From positions 1 through 11,455 of the forward strand of contig JANXMD010000034.1 in NCBI GenBank assembly GCA_025354845.1: a stretch of 11,455 bases of DNA, read 5' to 3'. The position numbers were made by a program, and so were the translations under genes. Below are positions 1-7,469 of this stretch, piece by piece. A model generated the notes under the pieces. That model saw only the letters and a list, made by a program, of their open reading frames with translations, was not told where the DNA came from and made no database searches. The DNA is from Verrucomicrobiota bacterium (GTDB lineage Bacteria; Verrucomicrobiota; Verrucomicrobiia; Limisphaerales; UBA9464). Position 1 is the first letter of the stretch; every line of letters begins with the position of its first letter.

Positions 1-857
1 CGGCCCGCCCCCTCTCCCTCGGGATCGGGCGCGGTCATGTGGTTCGCATCGGCCGTGTTGCCGTAGCCGGTCACCTCGCAATAGATCCGGGCGCTACGCT
101 TCTTGGCGTGCTCCAGCTCCTCGAGCACGAGCACCGCGGCGCCCTCGCCCATCACGAAGCCGTCGCGGCCCTGGTCGAACGGGCGCGAGGACTTCTTCGG
201 TTCGTCATTGCGCGTGCTCATGGCGCGCATCGCCGCGAAGCCGCCCATGCCGAGGGGTACCACGGTGGCCTCGGTGCCGCCGGCGAACATCACCGCGGCG
301 TCGCCGCGCTTGATGGTGGCCCAGGCCTCACCCAGGGCGTGGGTCGCGGTGGCGCAGGCGGAGCAGGTGGCGAAGTTGGGGCCGCGAAGCTTGTAGTAGA
401 GCGAGAACAGGCCCGACGCCATGTTCAGGATCAGCATCGGGATCATGAACGGCGACACGCGCCCAGGGCCTTTGGCGAGCAGGATCTTGTGCTGCTCCTC
501 GGTGGTGTAGAGGCCACCGATGCCGGAGCCGAGAAAGACGCCGACTTCATCGCGATTGGTCTTCTCCAGATCAAGGCCGGAGTCCTTCAGCGCGCCCCAT
601 CCGGCGAAGATGCCGAAGTGAGTGAAGCGATCGGTACGGCGCACCTCCTTGGGAGACGGGAAGGCGGGGATGGGATCGAATCCGCGCACCTCCGCGGCGA
701 TCTGGCAGTCGTAGGCGCTGATGTCGAACGCCTGCACACGGTCGATGCCGCACTGCCCCGCCACGATGTTGTTCCACAGCGTGGTGGCGTCATTGCCCAG
801 GCTGGAGGCACAGCCGATACCAGTGACGACGACCCGACGATCAGTCCACGAACTCAT
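1..857 (-). CDS. fabF: 3-oxoacyl-[acyl-carrier-protein] synthase II (FabF), C-terminus cut by the window edge
   Basis: Condensing enzyme of type II fatty acid synthesis: it joins malonyl-ACP to a growing acyl-ACP with loss of CO2, in the cytoplasm. The start is an ATG at 857-855 and 285 codons are visible of the roughly 410-420 usual for the family. The N-terminus (MSSWTDRRVVVTGIGCASSL) is the standard KAS opening. The nucleophile motif GPNFATCSACATATHALG places the catalytic Cys at residue 168 (E. coli FabF Cys163). Downstream, RPFDQGRDGFVMGEGAAVLV is the usual FabF block. The two catalytic His residues would lie past the left edge, so they cannot be checked. It follows fabG and acpP on the same strand, but an intrinsic terminator sits between acpP and fabF, so it may depend on read-through or its own promoter. 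No Shine-Dalgarno is visible before the ATG. Confidence 0.95.
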   Translation of the reverse strand, partial: MSSWTDRRVVVTGIGCASSLGNDATTLWNNIVAGQCGIDRVQAFDISAYDCQIAAEVRGFDPIPAFPSPKEVRRTDRFTHFGIFAGWGALKDSGLDLEKTNRDEVGVFLGSGIGGLYTTEEQHKILLAKGPGRVSPFMIPMLILNMASGLFSLYYKLRGPNFATCSACATATHALGEAWATIKRGDAAVMFAGGTEATVVPLGMGGFAAMRAMSTRNDEPKKSSRPFDQGRDGFVMGEGAAVLVLEELEHAKKRSARIYCEVTGYGNTADANHMTAPDPEGEGAG

Positions 858-944
858 AGGTTTGGAGACGGATTACCCGCGAAAAGGAGGCTGGAGCGCA
901 AAGGAAAAATCGTGCCGTTCGCGGCCGACCCGGGAACCTTCCGG

Positions 945-981
945 GAAAAAGAAAAGGCAGCCGGAACAGGCCGGCTGCCTT
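945..981 (-). terminator. Intrinsic terminator after acpP
   Basis: A perfect 11-bp inverted repeat (aaggcagccgg at 954-964 and ccggctgcctt at 971-981) has a 6-nt loop. On the minus strand it is followed by a T-rich run (ttttcttttt). It begins 22 nt past the acpP stop codon and points in the direction of acpP transcription. It therefore separates acpP from fabF, and would let ACP be made in excess over FabF. Confidence 0.88.
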
Positions 982-1002
982 GGCGCGTTCGGGGAGGTCG
1001 AA

Positions 1003-1251
1003 TTACTTCGACTGGATCTCCTCGATGTACTTGATGACGTCGCCGACGCTCTGGAGCTTTTCGGCTTCCTCGTCGGGGATCTCAGCGCCGAATTCCTCTT
1101 CGAGCGCCATGACCAGTTCGACGGTGTCCAACGAATCAGCGCCGAGGTCCTCGATGAACTTGGCCTCAGGGGTCACCTGATCCGCGTTGACGCCGAGCTG
1201 TTCGACGATGATGTCCTTGATGCGTTGCTCGATGGTTTTTTCAGCAGCCAT
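1003..1251 (-). CDS. acpP: Acyl carrier protein
   Basis: This is the small acidic carrier that holds acyl chains on a 4'-phosphopantetheine arm during fatty acid and lipid A synthesis. It is 82 residues long, normal for ACP. The prosthetic-group motif GADSLDTVELVM puts the modified serine at residue 40. The rest (IEQRIKDIIVEQLGV at the N-terminus, FGAEIPDEEAEKL, and VGDVIKYIEE in the last helix) follows the four-helix ACP fold. An in-frame GTG/TTG-type extension to 1305 exists but adds an atypical basic leader; the ATG at 1251 gives the canonical length. The stop is TAA, the only non-TGA stop among the complete genes here. It lies between fabG and fabF. A candidate promoter lies just upstream and a strong terminator just downstream. 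Confidence 0.97.
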   Translation of the reverse strand: MAAEKTIEQRIKDIIVEQLGVNADQVTPEAKFIEDLGADSLDTVELVMALEEEFGAEIPDEEAEKLQSVGDVIKYIEEIQSK

Positions 1252-1276
1252 AGGGTTGCGTTTGTTTTGCGGCGCC

Positions 1277-1305
1277 TGTCTAGGGGTGGGGGAGAAAAGC
1301 GTCAA
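1277..1305 (-). promoter_or_regulatory. Candidate sigma70-type promoter for acpP
   Basis: On the minus strand TTGACG (1305-1300, 5 of 6 matches to the -35 consensus) is followed after exactly 17 nt by TAGACA (1282-1277), a weak -10. It lies in the 106-nt fabG-acpP gap, about 26 nt before the acpP ATG. Together with the terminator at 945-981 it would make acpP a separately controlled single-gene unit. The weak -10 keeps confidence modest. Confidence 0.4.
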
Positions 1306-1357
1306 GCCCTGTTCCCGGAAAAAATTCCGAGGCCGAGTCAGGATTTGATCGAATTGG

Positions 1358-2101
1358 TCACATCACCATGCCGCCATCGACCGTTAAAACCTGGCCGGTG
1401 ACGTAGCGTCCGCCGGGTCCCGCAAGGTACGCCGCGGCCTCCGCGATATCCTCGGCCAGGCCTAGCGCGCCGAGGGGAATTTGTTTGAGCAACGCCTCCT
1501 TCAACGAGTCGTCGAGCACGGCGGTCATGTCGGTCTGGATGAAGCCTGGCGCAATGGCGTTGCAGGTCACTCCGCGGGATCCGAATTCCTTGGCCACCGA
1601 CTTGGTGAAGCCAATGAGGCCTGCCTTGCTGGCGGCGTAGTTGCACTGGCCGGCGTTGCCGACGAGGCCGATGACCGAGGCCAGGTTGATGATGCGGCCG
1701 CTGCGCTGCTTGAGGAAGGCGCGGGTGAAGCCCTTGGTGACCAGGAACGCGCCGCGGAGATTGGTGTTGAGAACGGTGTCCCAGTCGGCTTCGGACATGC
1801 GCATCAAGAGGCCATCCTTGGTCACACCGGCGTTGTTCACCAGGATGTCCACGCGACCGGCCTGCTCGAGCACGGTGGCCACCGCGACGGTGACGGCCGC
1901 AGAGTCCGATACGTCCACCGCGAGCGCCCACGCCTTGCGTCCGAGCGCGCGGACCTCGGCGGCCACGGCCTCGGAATTGGCGGCGGTGCGCGAGATGCAG
2001 ACCACGTCCGCACCCAACGTGGCGAACTTGAGGGCGATGGCGCGGCCGATGCCGCGGCCGGCGCCGGTGACGACGGCAACCTGATTGGTAAGAGTGCTCA
2101 T
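1358..2101 (-). CDS. fabG: 3-oxoacyl-[acyl-carrier-protein] reductase (FabG)
   Basis: NADPH-dependent reductase that converts 3-oxoacyl-ACP to 3-hydroxyacyl-ACP in the fatty acid elongation cycle; a cytoplasmic short-chain dehydrogenase. It is 247 residues long, typical for FabG. The Rossmann nucleotide-binding motif TGAGRGIG is at residues 12-19 and NNAG at 89-92. The catalytic tetrad is present: Asn114, Ser142 (in LASVIG), Tyr155 and Lys159 (YAASK). PGFIQTDMT and the C-terminal VTGQVLTVDGGMVM are also FabG-typical. The ATG at 2101 starts directly before the first beta strand (MSTLTNQVAVVTG). The open frame runs further upstream to about 2503, but that part overlaps waaA and has no SDR similarity. 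acpP follows 106 nt downstream, and waaA is divergent. Confidence 0.96.
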   Translation of the reverse strand: MSTLTNQVAVVTGAGRGIGRAIALKFATLGADVVCISRTAANSEAVAAEVRALGRKAWALAVDVSDSAAVTVAVATVLEQAGRVDILVNNAGVTKDGLLMRMSEADWDTVLNTNLRGAFLVTKGFTRAFLKQRSGRIINLASVIGLVGNAGQCNYAASKAGLIGFTKSVAKEFGSRGVTCNAIAPGFIQTDMTAVLDDSLKEALLKQIPLGALGLAEDIAEAAAYLAGPGGRYVTGQVLTVDGGMVM

Positions 2102-2383
2102 GCGATAATGGACCGCCAACAAGACGGAAAATTCTAGGGAGGAGTCAATGGCATAGGTTGAGCTCCCTCCACGCATGGGGATTTCGACCCATGTGCTCTG
2201 GGTCGTTGCTCCCGTTGGGTCCTGCCTAGGGAGGCGTCCGGCCGTCCCGGATTTCTTGGGTGTGGGGACACGCAAGTCGCCGTTTGGCCGCACGTTTTCA
2301 TCCTCCCCGACAATTCCCCGTAACTTTTCCTTCGCAGTGGCACCGCATTCGCTAGCCTTTTCCCGCCCTAGGGGGGCAATGGC
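2102..2383. other. Divergent intergenic region between fabG and waaA
   Basis: No gene is apparent in these 282 bases. They should hold promoters for both fabG (minus) and waaA (plus), but I could not identify a convincing -35/-10 pair for either. A short perfect hairpin (CATGGG 2174-2179, CCCATG 2188-2193) and a repeated CTAGGGAGG (2134-2142 and 2227-2235) are present. The 3' end holds the waaA ribosome binding site. Confidence 0.6.
2370..2376 (+). promoter_or_regulatory. Ribosome binding site of waaA
   Basis: AGGGGGG lies 7 nt before the ATG at 2384. A second, out-of-frame ATG at 2379 is only 2 nt from this site, so the spacing favours 2384, which also matches the protein family. This is the only clear Shine-Dalgarno-like sequence before any gene of the window. 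Confidence 0.6.
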
Positions 2384-3685
2384 ATGCGGTTGCTTTACAA
2401 CATCTTGTTCACGATCGGCTTCGTCTTCAGCGCGCCGTTCTACTTTCTCAAGATGCGCCGGCGTGGCGGCTGGCTGGCCGGGTTTTCCCAGCGCTTTGGG
2501 CATTACGACGCCAAGTTAAAGCAGGCGCTCACCAATCGGCGCACCCTTTGGTTTCATGCTGTGAGCGTGGGTGAAGTAAACCTCTGCACCCACCTCATCC
2601 ACGCCATCGAAGCCCGGTTGCCGCATCACAAGATTGTGGTTTCCACCACGACGTCGACCGGAATGTCCGAATTGAGGAGGCGCCTGCCGGTGCACATTGC
2701 CAAAATCTATTATCCGATCGACCGGCGGAAGCACGTGCAGCGCGCCCTTGGATTGTTGAATCCCGAGGCCATGATCTTCGTTGAGGCCGAGCTCTGGCCG
2801 AACATGATCTGGGGACTTCAGCGTCGTGGGATTCCGTACTTTCTGGTCAATGCGCGGATCTCCGACCGGTCCTTCCGCGGTTATCGTCGGGCTGGATTTC
2901 TCTTCCGTCCGTTGTTCGAACGCTTCGCGGGCGTCGGCGTGCAGGACGAGTCGGATGCTGGTCGCTTGCGTGCCCTGGGCTGTCGTCCAGAGGCGGTAAG
3001 GGTGGTGGGCAGCCTCAAGTTCGATTCTGCGTCCACCCCGCAGCGCACGGCAATTGATGTCGATGCGCTGCTGCGTCAGACGGGCGTTCCCGCGGAGGCG
3101 CTGGTGCTCGTCGGCGGAAGCACCCACGCGGGTGAAGAGTCCATCCTTGCCGGGATCGCCAGCCGGCTGCGGAAGCGTTTCCCCAACCTGTTCCTGATCG
3201 TCGTGCCGCGACATCAGGAGCGCGGAGCCGAGGTGGGACGCGAGCTGAAGGCCGCTGGCGTGCGGGCGATTTTTCGTACCGAGCTCAGCGGTGGTCGGCG
3301 ATGCAGCCCGGGTGAGGTGGATTGCCTGATTGTCAACACGACGGGTGAGCTCCGTGCCTTCTATGAACGAGCCGATGTGGTGTTCGTGGGTAAGAGTCTC
3401 ACCGCCGAGGGCGGGCAGAATCCGATCGAACCCGCGGCGCAGTCGAAGCCCATTCTCTTCGGCCCGCACATGCAGAATTTCCCCCAGATTGTCCCCGAGT
3501 TCCTGGCCCAAAACGCGGCGATCCAGGTGAAGGATGCCCAGGAATTGGAGGAGTCGGTCGCGCGCCTGCTGGCCGATCCGGAACTCCGAGGCGAGATGGG
3601 CTGGCGAGCCCGCGGAGTGGTGGACAAAAACCAGGGCGGCATCGAGAAGACCGTGGGAATGATCGTCGAAGCGGTCGGCGGCTGA
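2384..3685 (+). CDS. waaA: 3-deoxy-D-manno-octulosonic acid (Kdo) transferase
   Basis: Glycosyltransferase of family GT30 that moves Kdo from CMP-Kdo onto the lipid A precursor, at the cytoplasmic face of the inner membrane. It marks a lipopolysaccharide-making cell. The protein is 433 residues, the usual length. Residues 3-22 form a hydrophobic N-terminal anchor. Family blocks follow in order: FHAVSVGEV (57-65, with the conserved Glu64 expected to act as catalytic base), VEAELWPN (133-140), NARISDRS (156-163), GSLKFD (209-214), PRH (275-277) and the GT-B nucleotide-sugar region FVGKSLTAEGGQNPIEPA (334-351). How many Kdo units it adds cannot be told from sequence. It is divergent from fabG, and its TGA stop is 2 nt from the convergent stop of cusA, with no visible bidirectional terminator. 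Confidence 0.95.
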   Translation: MRLLYNILFTIGFVFSAPFYFLKMRRRGGWLAGFSQRFGHYDAKLKQALTNRRTLWFHAVSVGEVNLCTHLIHAIEARLPHHKIVVSTTTSTGMSELRRRLPVHIAKIYYPIDRRKHVQRALGLLNPEAMIFVEAELWPNMIWGLQRRGIPYFLVNARISDRSFRGYRRAGFLFRPLFERFAGVGVQDESDAGRLRALGCRPEAVRVVGSLKFDSASTPQRTAIDVDALLRQTGVPAEALVLVGGSTHAGEESILAGIASRLRKRFPNLFLIVVPRHQERGAEVGRELKAAGVRAIFRTELSGGRRCSPGEVDCLIVNTTGELRAFYERADVVFVGKSLTAEGGQNPIEPAAQSKPILFGPHMQNFPQIVPEFLAQNAAIQVKDAQELEESVARLLADPELRGEMGWRARGVVDKNQGGIEKTVGMIVEAVGG

Positions 3686-3687
3686 AA

Positions 3688-6600
3688 TCAGACTTTCGAC
3701 TTTCGACTTTCGACCTTCGACATCGCCCCCTCCAACTCGCGCTCGCGCAGCCAGGCGACGATCACTGGAGTGACGACGAGGATGTGGATCAGCGAGCTGA
3801 TGCAGCCACCCACCACCGGAGTCGCGAGCGGCTTCATCACCTCGGCCCCGGTTCGGGTGCTCCAGAAGATCGGCAGCAGGCTGGCGATGGTGGTGGCCAC
3901 GGTCATGACCTTCGGCCGCAGTCGCAGCCGTGCGCCTTCCCGAATGGCGTCCAACAAGGTTTCGCGGGTCAGCGTGCCGCCGCCGGCGTGACGCTTCCGT
4001 TCGATGGCCTCCTCCAGGTACACCACCATCACCACACCGGTCTGAATGGCGATGCCGAAGAGCGAGATGTAGCCAATCCAGACCGCCACGCTGAACGGGT
4101 AGCCCATCCAGGCCTGCAGGAAGACGGAGCCGCTCAGCGCGAAGGGCACCGCGAGGAAGACGTGCGCCGCCTCCTTGAAACTGTGGTACACCTGATGCAA
4201 CAGCAGGAAGATAATCAACAGCACCGCGGGCACGATCATTCTGAGTGTTTCGGCGGCGTGGAGCTGGTGTTCGTACTGGCCCGAGTACTCGATGGTCACT
4301 CCGGGTGGGAGCTTCGGCTTGATCTCGCGGTCCATCCGTTCGCGCACCTCGTTGACGAAGCCGCCGAGGTCGCGCCCGAGAACGTTGGCCTGGACAAACA
4401 CCCGCAGCCGTCCGTTTTCGCTGGCGATCTCGCCGGGACCTTCGACGCGTTGGATTCTCGCGACGGTCCCGAGCGGAATGAACTTCCCTCCCGCCAGTGC
4501 CACCGGCACATCCACGAGGCGTTCTAGATCCTCGCGCGTCTCGCGATCGTAGCGCACCTGGATGGGAAACCGTTCGCGTCCCTCCAGTCGGGTGCCCACG
4601 GTGCGACCGCCGATTCCGGACTCCACGATGTCGAGCACCTCGCGGGCGGAGAGCCCGTAGCGGGCCATGGCGACGCGGTCCACCTCAATGTTGAGATACG
4701 GCTTTCCCTGGACCCGGCTCGGCGCCACGCCGGTGGCACCTGGAACGGAGCGGACCACCTTTTCGACGTCGAAGGCGAGCTGCTGGAGTTGGTTGAGATC
4801 GGAACCGAGAAGCTTCACGCCGAGCTGAGCCCGGATGCCGGTGGAAATCATCAGTACCCGATTCTCGATCGGTTGCAGGAACCCGGGAACGTATCCCGGC
4901 AACGTAGTGAGCTTCTGCGAGAGTTCGGCGATGAGCTTCTGGCGAGTCATGCCGACGCGCCATTCCGATTCTGGTCGCAGCAGGATGGTGGTTTCGATCA
5001 TCTCCACGGGCGCGGGATCGGTGGCGGTTTCGGCGCGACCCAGCTTGCCAGCAACACTGGCGACTTCGGGTGTCTCGGCGATCACGCGGTCTTGCTCGGC
5101 GAGAATGCGTTTGACGTCGGTCAGGGAGGTCGAGGGAAGTAGCACGGGCATGAACAGCAGCGACCCTTCGTTCAAGGCCGGCATGAATTCGCTGCCGAAT
5201 CCGGACAGGCGTTTTGCCGCCTCAGGATGCGAGGGTTCCAGGCGCACCAGCCAGGATCTGGGCAATCCGAACGCAGTGACACCGGCCGCGGCGAGAAGGG
5301 CCGCAGCAAGCCCCAGCACGGTGCGTCGATGTTCGAGCGCCCAATCCAACACTGGAACGTACACGCGCATCAGGAGCTGCATCAGCCAGTTGTCCTGTTC
5401 GCGATGGAATGGTCCGCGGATCAGGAGGGAACACAGCACCGGCACCAGCGTCACGGCGAGCAGTGTGGCGGCAAGGCAGGCGAAGGTCTTGGTGAAGGCG
5501 AGTGGGTGGAAGAGTTTTCCCTCCTGGCCGCCCAGAGCAAAGACGGGGACGAAGGCTAGCAGGATGATCGCCATCGCGAAGAAGATCGGACGACCGACCT
5601 GTGTGGCTCCCGCGAGTGTGGTGGCCAGGGTCTCCTCGGCGGTGAGGCGCCGGCCGAGCCGCTCCTCCTCGCGTTCGCAGTGCCGGATGACGTTTTCGGT
5701 CATCACGATGCCCGCATCCACCAACACGCCGATCGCGATGGCGATGCCCGAGAGCGACATGATGTTCGAGCTGATCCCGAACCGGTCCATAAGGATGAAC
5801 GATCCAAGGATGCTCAGTGGCAAAGGTAGGGTGACGATAAGGATGCTTCGGAAGTGGAAGAGAAAAAGGATGTGCGCCAGTGTCACCAGCACCAGTTCCT
5901 CGGTCAGCGCGTGCCGCAGGGTGTCGAGGGTGCGTTCAATCAGGTCCCCGCGATCGTAGAACGCCTTCACTGTCACTCCTGGCGGGAGCCCGGGTGCAAT
6001 GTCCGAAAGGCGCGCCTTCACGCGCTTCAGCACGTCCATGGCGTTTTCGCCGGTCCGCATCACGACGATGCCGCCCACCACCTCGCGTCCACCGACGTCA
6101 AGCACACCGCGTCGGAAATCACCTCCGATTTGAATCGTCGCCACCTCGCGGAGCCGGATGGGAATGCCGTTTGCGGCGCCCACGGCGATTTCCTCGAGAT
6201 CCGCGACGGAGCGGATGAGGCCCAGTCCGCGAATAACGAACTCCATGCCATTTTCCTCCACCACCTTGGCGCCGACGTTGAGGTTGTTGGCGGCGACGGC
6301 GTCCATCACCTGCGCGAGCGAAATGCCGGTGCGACGCAATCGATTGGGGTTCACGTCTACCTGATACTGCTTCACGAAGCCGCCCACGCTCGCGACTTCG
6401 GCAACACCGGCGACGCCTTGGAGTGAATAGCGGAGAAAGTAGTCCTGAACCGCGCGTAGGCGCCCGAGGTCGTAGCGATTGGTTCCCGCCTTCGCCGGGT
6501 CGACATCCAGGTAGTATTGGTACACCCAACCCAAACCGGTGGCGTCGGGTCCCAATTGCGCCTGCACGCCCGCGGGCATTTGCGAGGCGATGAGGTTCAA

Positions 6601-6939
6601 CCGCTCTGCCACCCGCTGGCGCGCCGTGATGCCGGGTATGCGGTCCTCGAAAACAGCAGTGACCAGCGAGAAGCCGAACATCGAGGTGGCTCGAATGGAC
6701 TTCACCCCGCCCAGTCCCTGAAGGTTTACACTGAGTGGATAGGTGACCTGATCCTCCACCTCCTGTGGCGAACGGCCCGTCCAGTCGGCGTAGACCAGCA
6801 CTTGATTCTCCGAGAGGTCCGGGATCGCGTCCACCGGCGTCCCGATCAAGGCCTTCCACCCCCAGCCTGCGAGCACCAGCGCCGCGCAGAGGACGAGGAA
6901 ACGGTTCTTCAACGACCAATGAATCAGCGAGGAGATCAC
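3688..6939 (-). CDS. cusA: Heavy-metal RND efflux pump, CusA type (Cu(I)/Ag(I))
   Basis: Inner membrane proton antiporter of the HME-RND family that drives Cu(I)/Ag(I) out through CusB and CusC. With the GTG at 6939 it is 1083 residues (E. coli CusA 1047) and opens with the family-typical VISSLIHWSLKNRFLVL. A GTG at 7002 would add 21 Pro-rich residues but lies in a hairpin loop. The usual RND layout is seen: one N-terminal membrane helix, a periplasmic porter domain, a helix bundle, a second porter domain and a second bundle. Met597 (LLFMP), Met647 (PVEMIETT) and Met697 (RVLMISTG) match CusA Met573, Met623 and Met672, which bind Cu(I)/Ag(I). Asp408 and Lys1010 match the proton relay Asp405 and Lys984; Gln966 stands where CusA has Glu939. 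The C-terminal tail SKVESRKSKV is encoded by a heptamer repeat. It is last in the operon, 86 nt after the YHS lipoprotein gene. Confidence 0.94.
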   Translation of the reverse strand: MISSLIHWSLKNRFLVLCAALVLAGWGWKALIGTPVDAIPDLSENQVLVYADWTGRSPQEVEDQVTYPLSVNLQGLGGVKSIRATSMFGFSLVTAVFEDRIPGITARQRVAERLNLIASQMPAGVQAQLGPDATGLGWVYQYYLDVDPAKAGTNRYDLGRLRAVQDYFLRYSLQGVAGVAEVASVGGFVKQYQVDVNPNRLRRTGISLAQVMDAVAANNLNVGAKVVEENGMEFVIRGLGLIRSVADLEEIAVGAANGIPIRLREVATIQIGGDFRRGVLDVGGREVVGGIVVMRTGENAMDVLKRVKARLSDIAPGLPPGVTVKAFYDRGDLIERTLDTLRHALTEELVLVTLAHILFLFHFRSILIVTLPLPLSILGSFILMDRFGISSNIMSLSGIAIAIGVLVDAGIVMTENVIRHCEREEERLGRRLTAEETLATTLAGATQVGRPIFFAMAIILLAFVPVFALGGQEGKLFHPLAFTKTFACLAATLLAVTLVPVLCSLLIRGPFHREQDNWLMQLLMRVYVPVLDWALEHRRTVLGLAAALLAAAGVTAFGLPRSWLVRLEPSHPEAAKRLSGFGSEFMPALNEGSLLFMPVLLPSTSLTDVKRILAEQDRVIAETPEVASVAGKLGRAETATDPAPVEMIETTILLRPESEWRVGMTRQKLIAELSQKLTTLPGYVPGFLQPIENRVLMISTGIRAQLGVKLLGSDLNQLQQLAFDVEKVVRSVPGATGVAPSRVQGKPYLNIEVDRVAMARYGLSAREVLDIVESGIGGRTVGTRLEGRERFPIQVRYDRETREDLERLVDVPVALAGGKFIPLGTVARIQRVEGPGEIASENGRLRVFVQANVLGRDLGGFVNEVRERMDREIKPKLPPGVTIEYSGQYEHQLHAAETLRMIVPAVLLIIFLLLHQVYHSFKEAAHVFLAVPFALSGSVFLQAWMGYPFSVAVWIGYISLFGIAIQTGVVMVVYLEEAIERKRHAGGGTLTRETLLDAIREGARLRLRPKVMTVATTIASLLPIFWSTRTGAEVMKPLATPVVGGCISSLIHILVVTPVIVAWLRERELEGAMSKVESRKSKV
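3691..3721. repeat. Heptanucleotide tandem repeat (gactttc)n at the waaA-cusA junction
   Basis: Three exact heptamers gactttc (3691-3697, 3698-3704, 3705-3711), one variant gaccttc (3712-3718) and a partial gac follow each other head to tail. On the minus strand they encode the last residues of CusA (SKVESRKSKV) just before its TGA. The unit length of 7 means each gained or lost copy would shift the cusA frame. Confidence 0.93.
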
Positions 6940-6986
6940 GGCGGGACTGGGGAGTTTTCTTGGGGTGAAACGCGAACCGGGAGGCG

Positions 6987-7014
6987 CCGGGGAAGGGGCC
7001 ACGTCCTTCCCCGG
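6987..7014. other. Perfect hairpin before cusA
   Basis: ccggggaagg (6987-6996) and ccttccccgg (7005-7014) form a perfect 10-bp, very GC-rich stem with an 8-nt loop. It lies between the YHS lipoprotein stop (7026) and the likely cusA start (6939). There is no T-run after it on the minus strand, so it is not a classical terminator. An alternative cusA GTG at 7002 lies in the loop. It could stabilise the upstream message or lower cusA expression relative to cusCB; this is inference. Confidence 0.65.
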
Positions 7015-7025
7015 TCACGCCGGCA

Positions 7026-7361
7026 TCAGTGATGGCTGGAGTGGTCGGTCTTCGCCTCGGGCACTGCCGCGGTGGCGAGCTTTGACATGAACTTGGCCGG
7101 ATCCGCGTCGAACTCCTTCCGGCACTTCTTGCAGCACAACTTGATCTCCTGGCCCTGGTATACGAACGAAACGGGCTCGCCCATGGAATCGAGTTTCTCG
7201 CCGGAGACGATGCAGGTGGTCAACGGATACGGCTTCGCCGCGGCATGCGACGAACCGTGCGACATCATGCCGGCGCAGCCGCAGCTTTTGCAGCCGGAGG
7301 CGGCGAACAGGGTGGTCCCCAGGAGCGCGGTGGCGATCCAGGGGAGGTAGCGAGTTTTCAT
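7026..7361 (-). CDS. Periplasmic YHS/TRASH-like metal-binding lipoprotein
   Basis: Small exported protein of 111 residues with a probable role in holding or passing on copper or silver in the periplasm. Residues 1-23 are a signal sequence ending in AASG-Cys24, an imperfect lipobox. Next comes a Cys-rich stretch (C24, C27, C29) and GMMSHGSSH. Residues 44-95 resemble the YHS/TRASH family: TTCIVSGEKL (Cys50), then KLCCKKC (Cys76, Cys77, Cys80) and FDADPAKFMSKL. The tail ends in HSSHH. The ATG at 7361 is chosen because it starts the signal peptide; an upstream GTG at 7424 would add a basic leader. It sits between cusB and cusA, where it may stand in for CusF. Direct metal specificity cannot be read from the sequence. 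Confidence 0.85.
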   Translation of the reverse strand: MKTRYLPWIATALLGTTLFAASGCKSCGCAGMMSHGSSHAAAKPYPLTTCIVSGEKLDSMGEPVSFVYQGQEIKLCCKKCRKEFDADPAKFMSKLATAAVPEAKTDHSSHH

Positions 7362-7469
7362 AGGGGAACGTGTTTTGGTGTCTTTTCCGTGGAGGTGTGG
7401 TTTGAGCTTTCGTCGTCGCACCACGGCGCGCCGACGGAAGTTGAAAGGAGGAAGATTTGGATACGGGAC

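Noticed and set aside
39..1034. Plus-strand open frame opposite fabF
   Set aside because: Antisense to an unmistakable FabF with its active-site motif; it also crosses the acpP terminator and runs into the acpP end.
2165..2200. tRNA-like T-arm around the CATGGG/CCCATG hairpin
   Set aside because: The loop is 8 rather than 7 bases, and no matching acceptor, D or anticodon arms can be drawn on either strand.
2102..2503. N-terminal extension of fabG in the same frame
   Set aside because: It would overlap the start of waaA, lacks any SDR similarity, and would place the Rossmann motif 140 residues from the N-terminus.
3691..3721. CRISPR-like or phase-variation array
   Set aside because: Units are 7 bases, directly adjacent, without spacers, and only about four copies.
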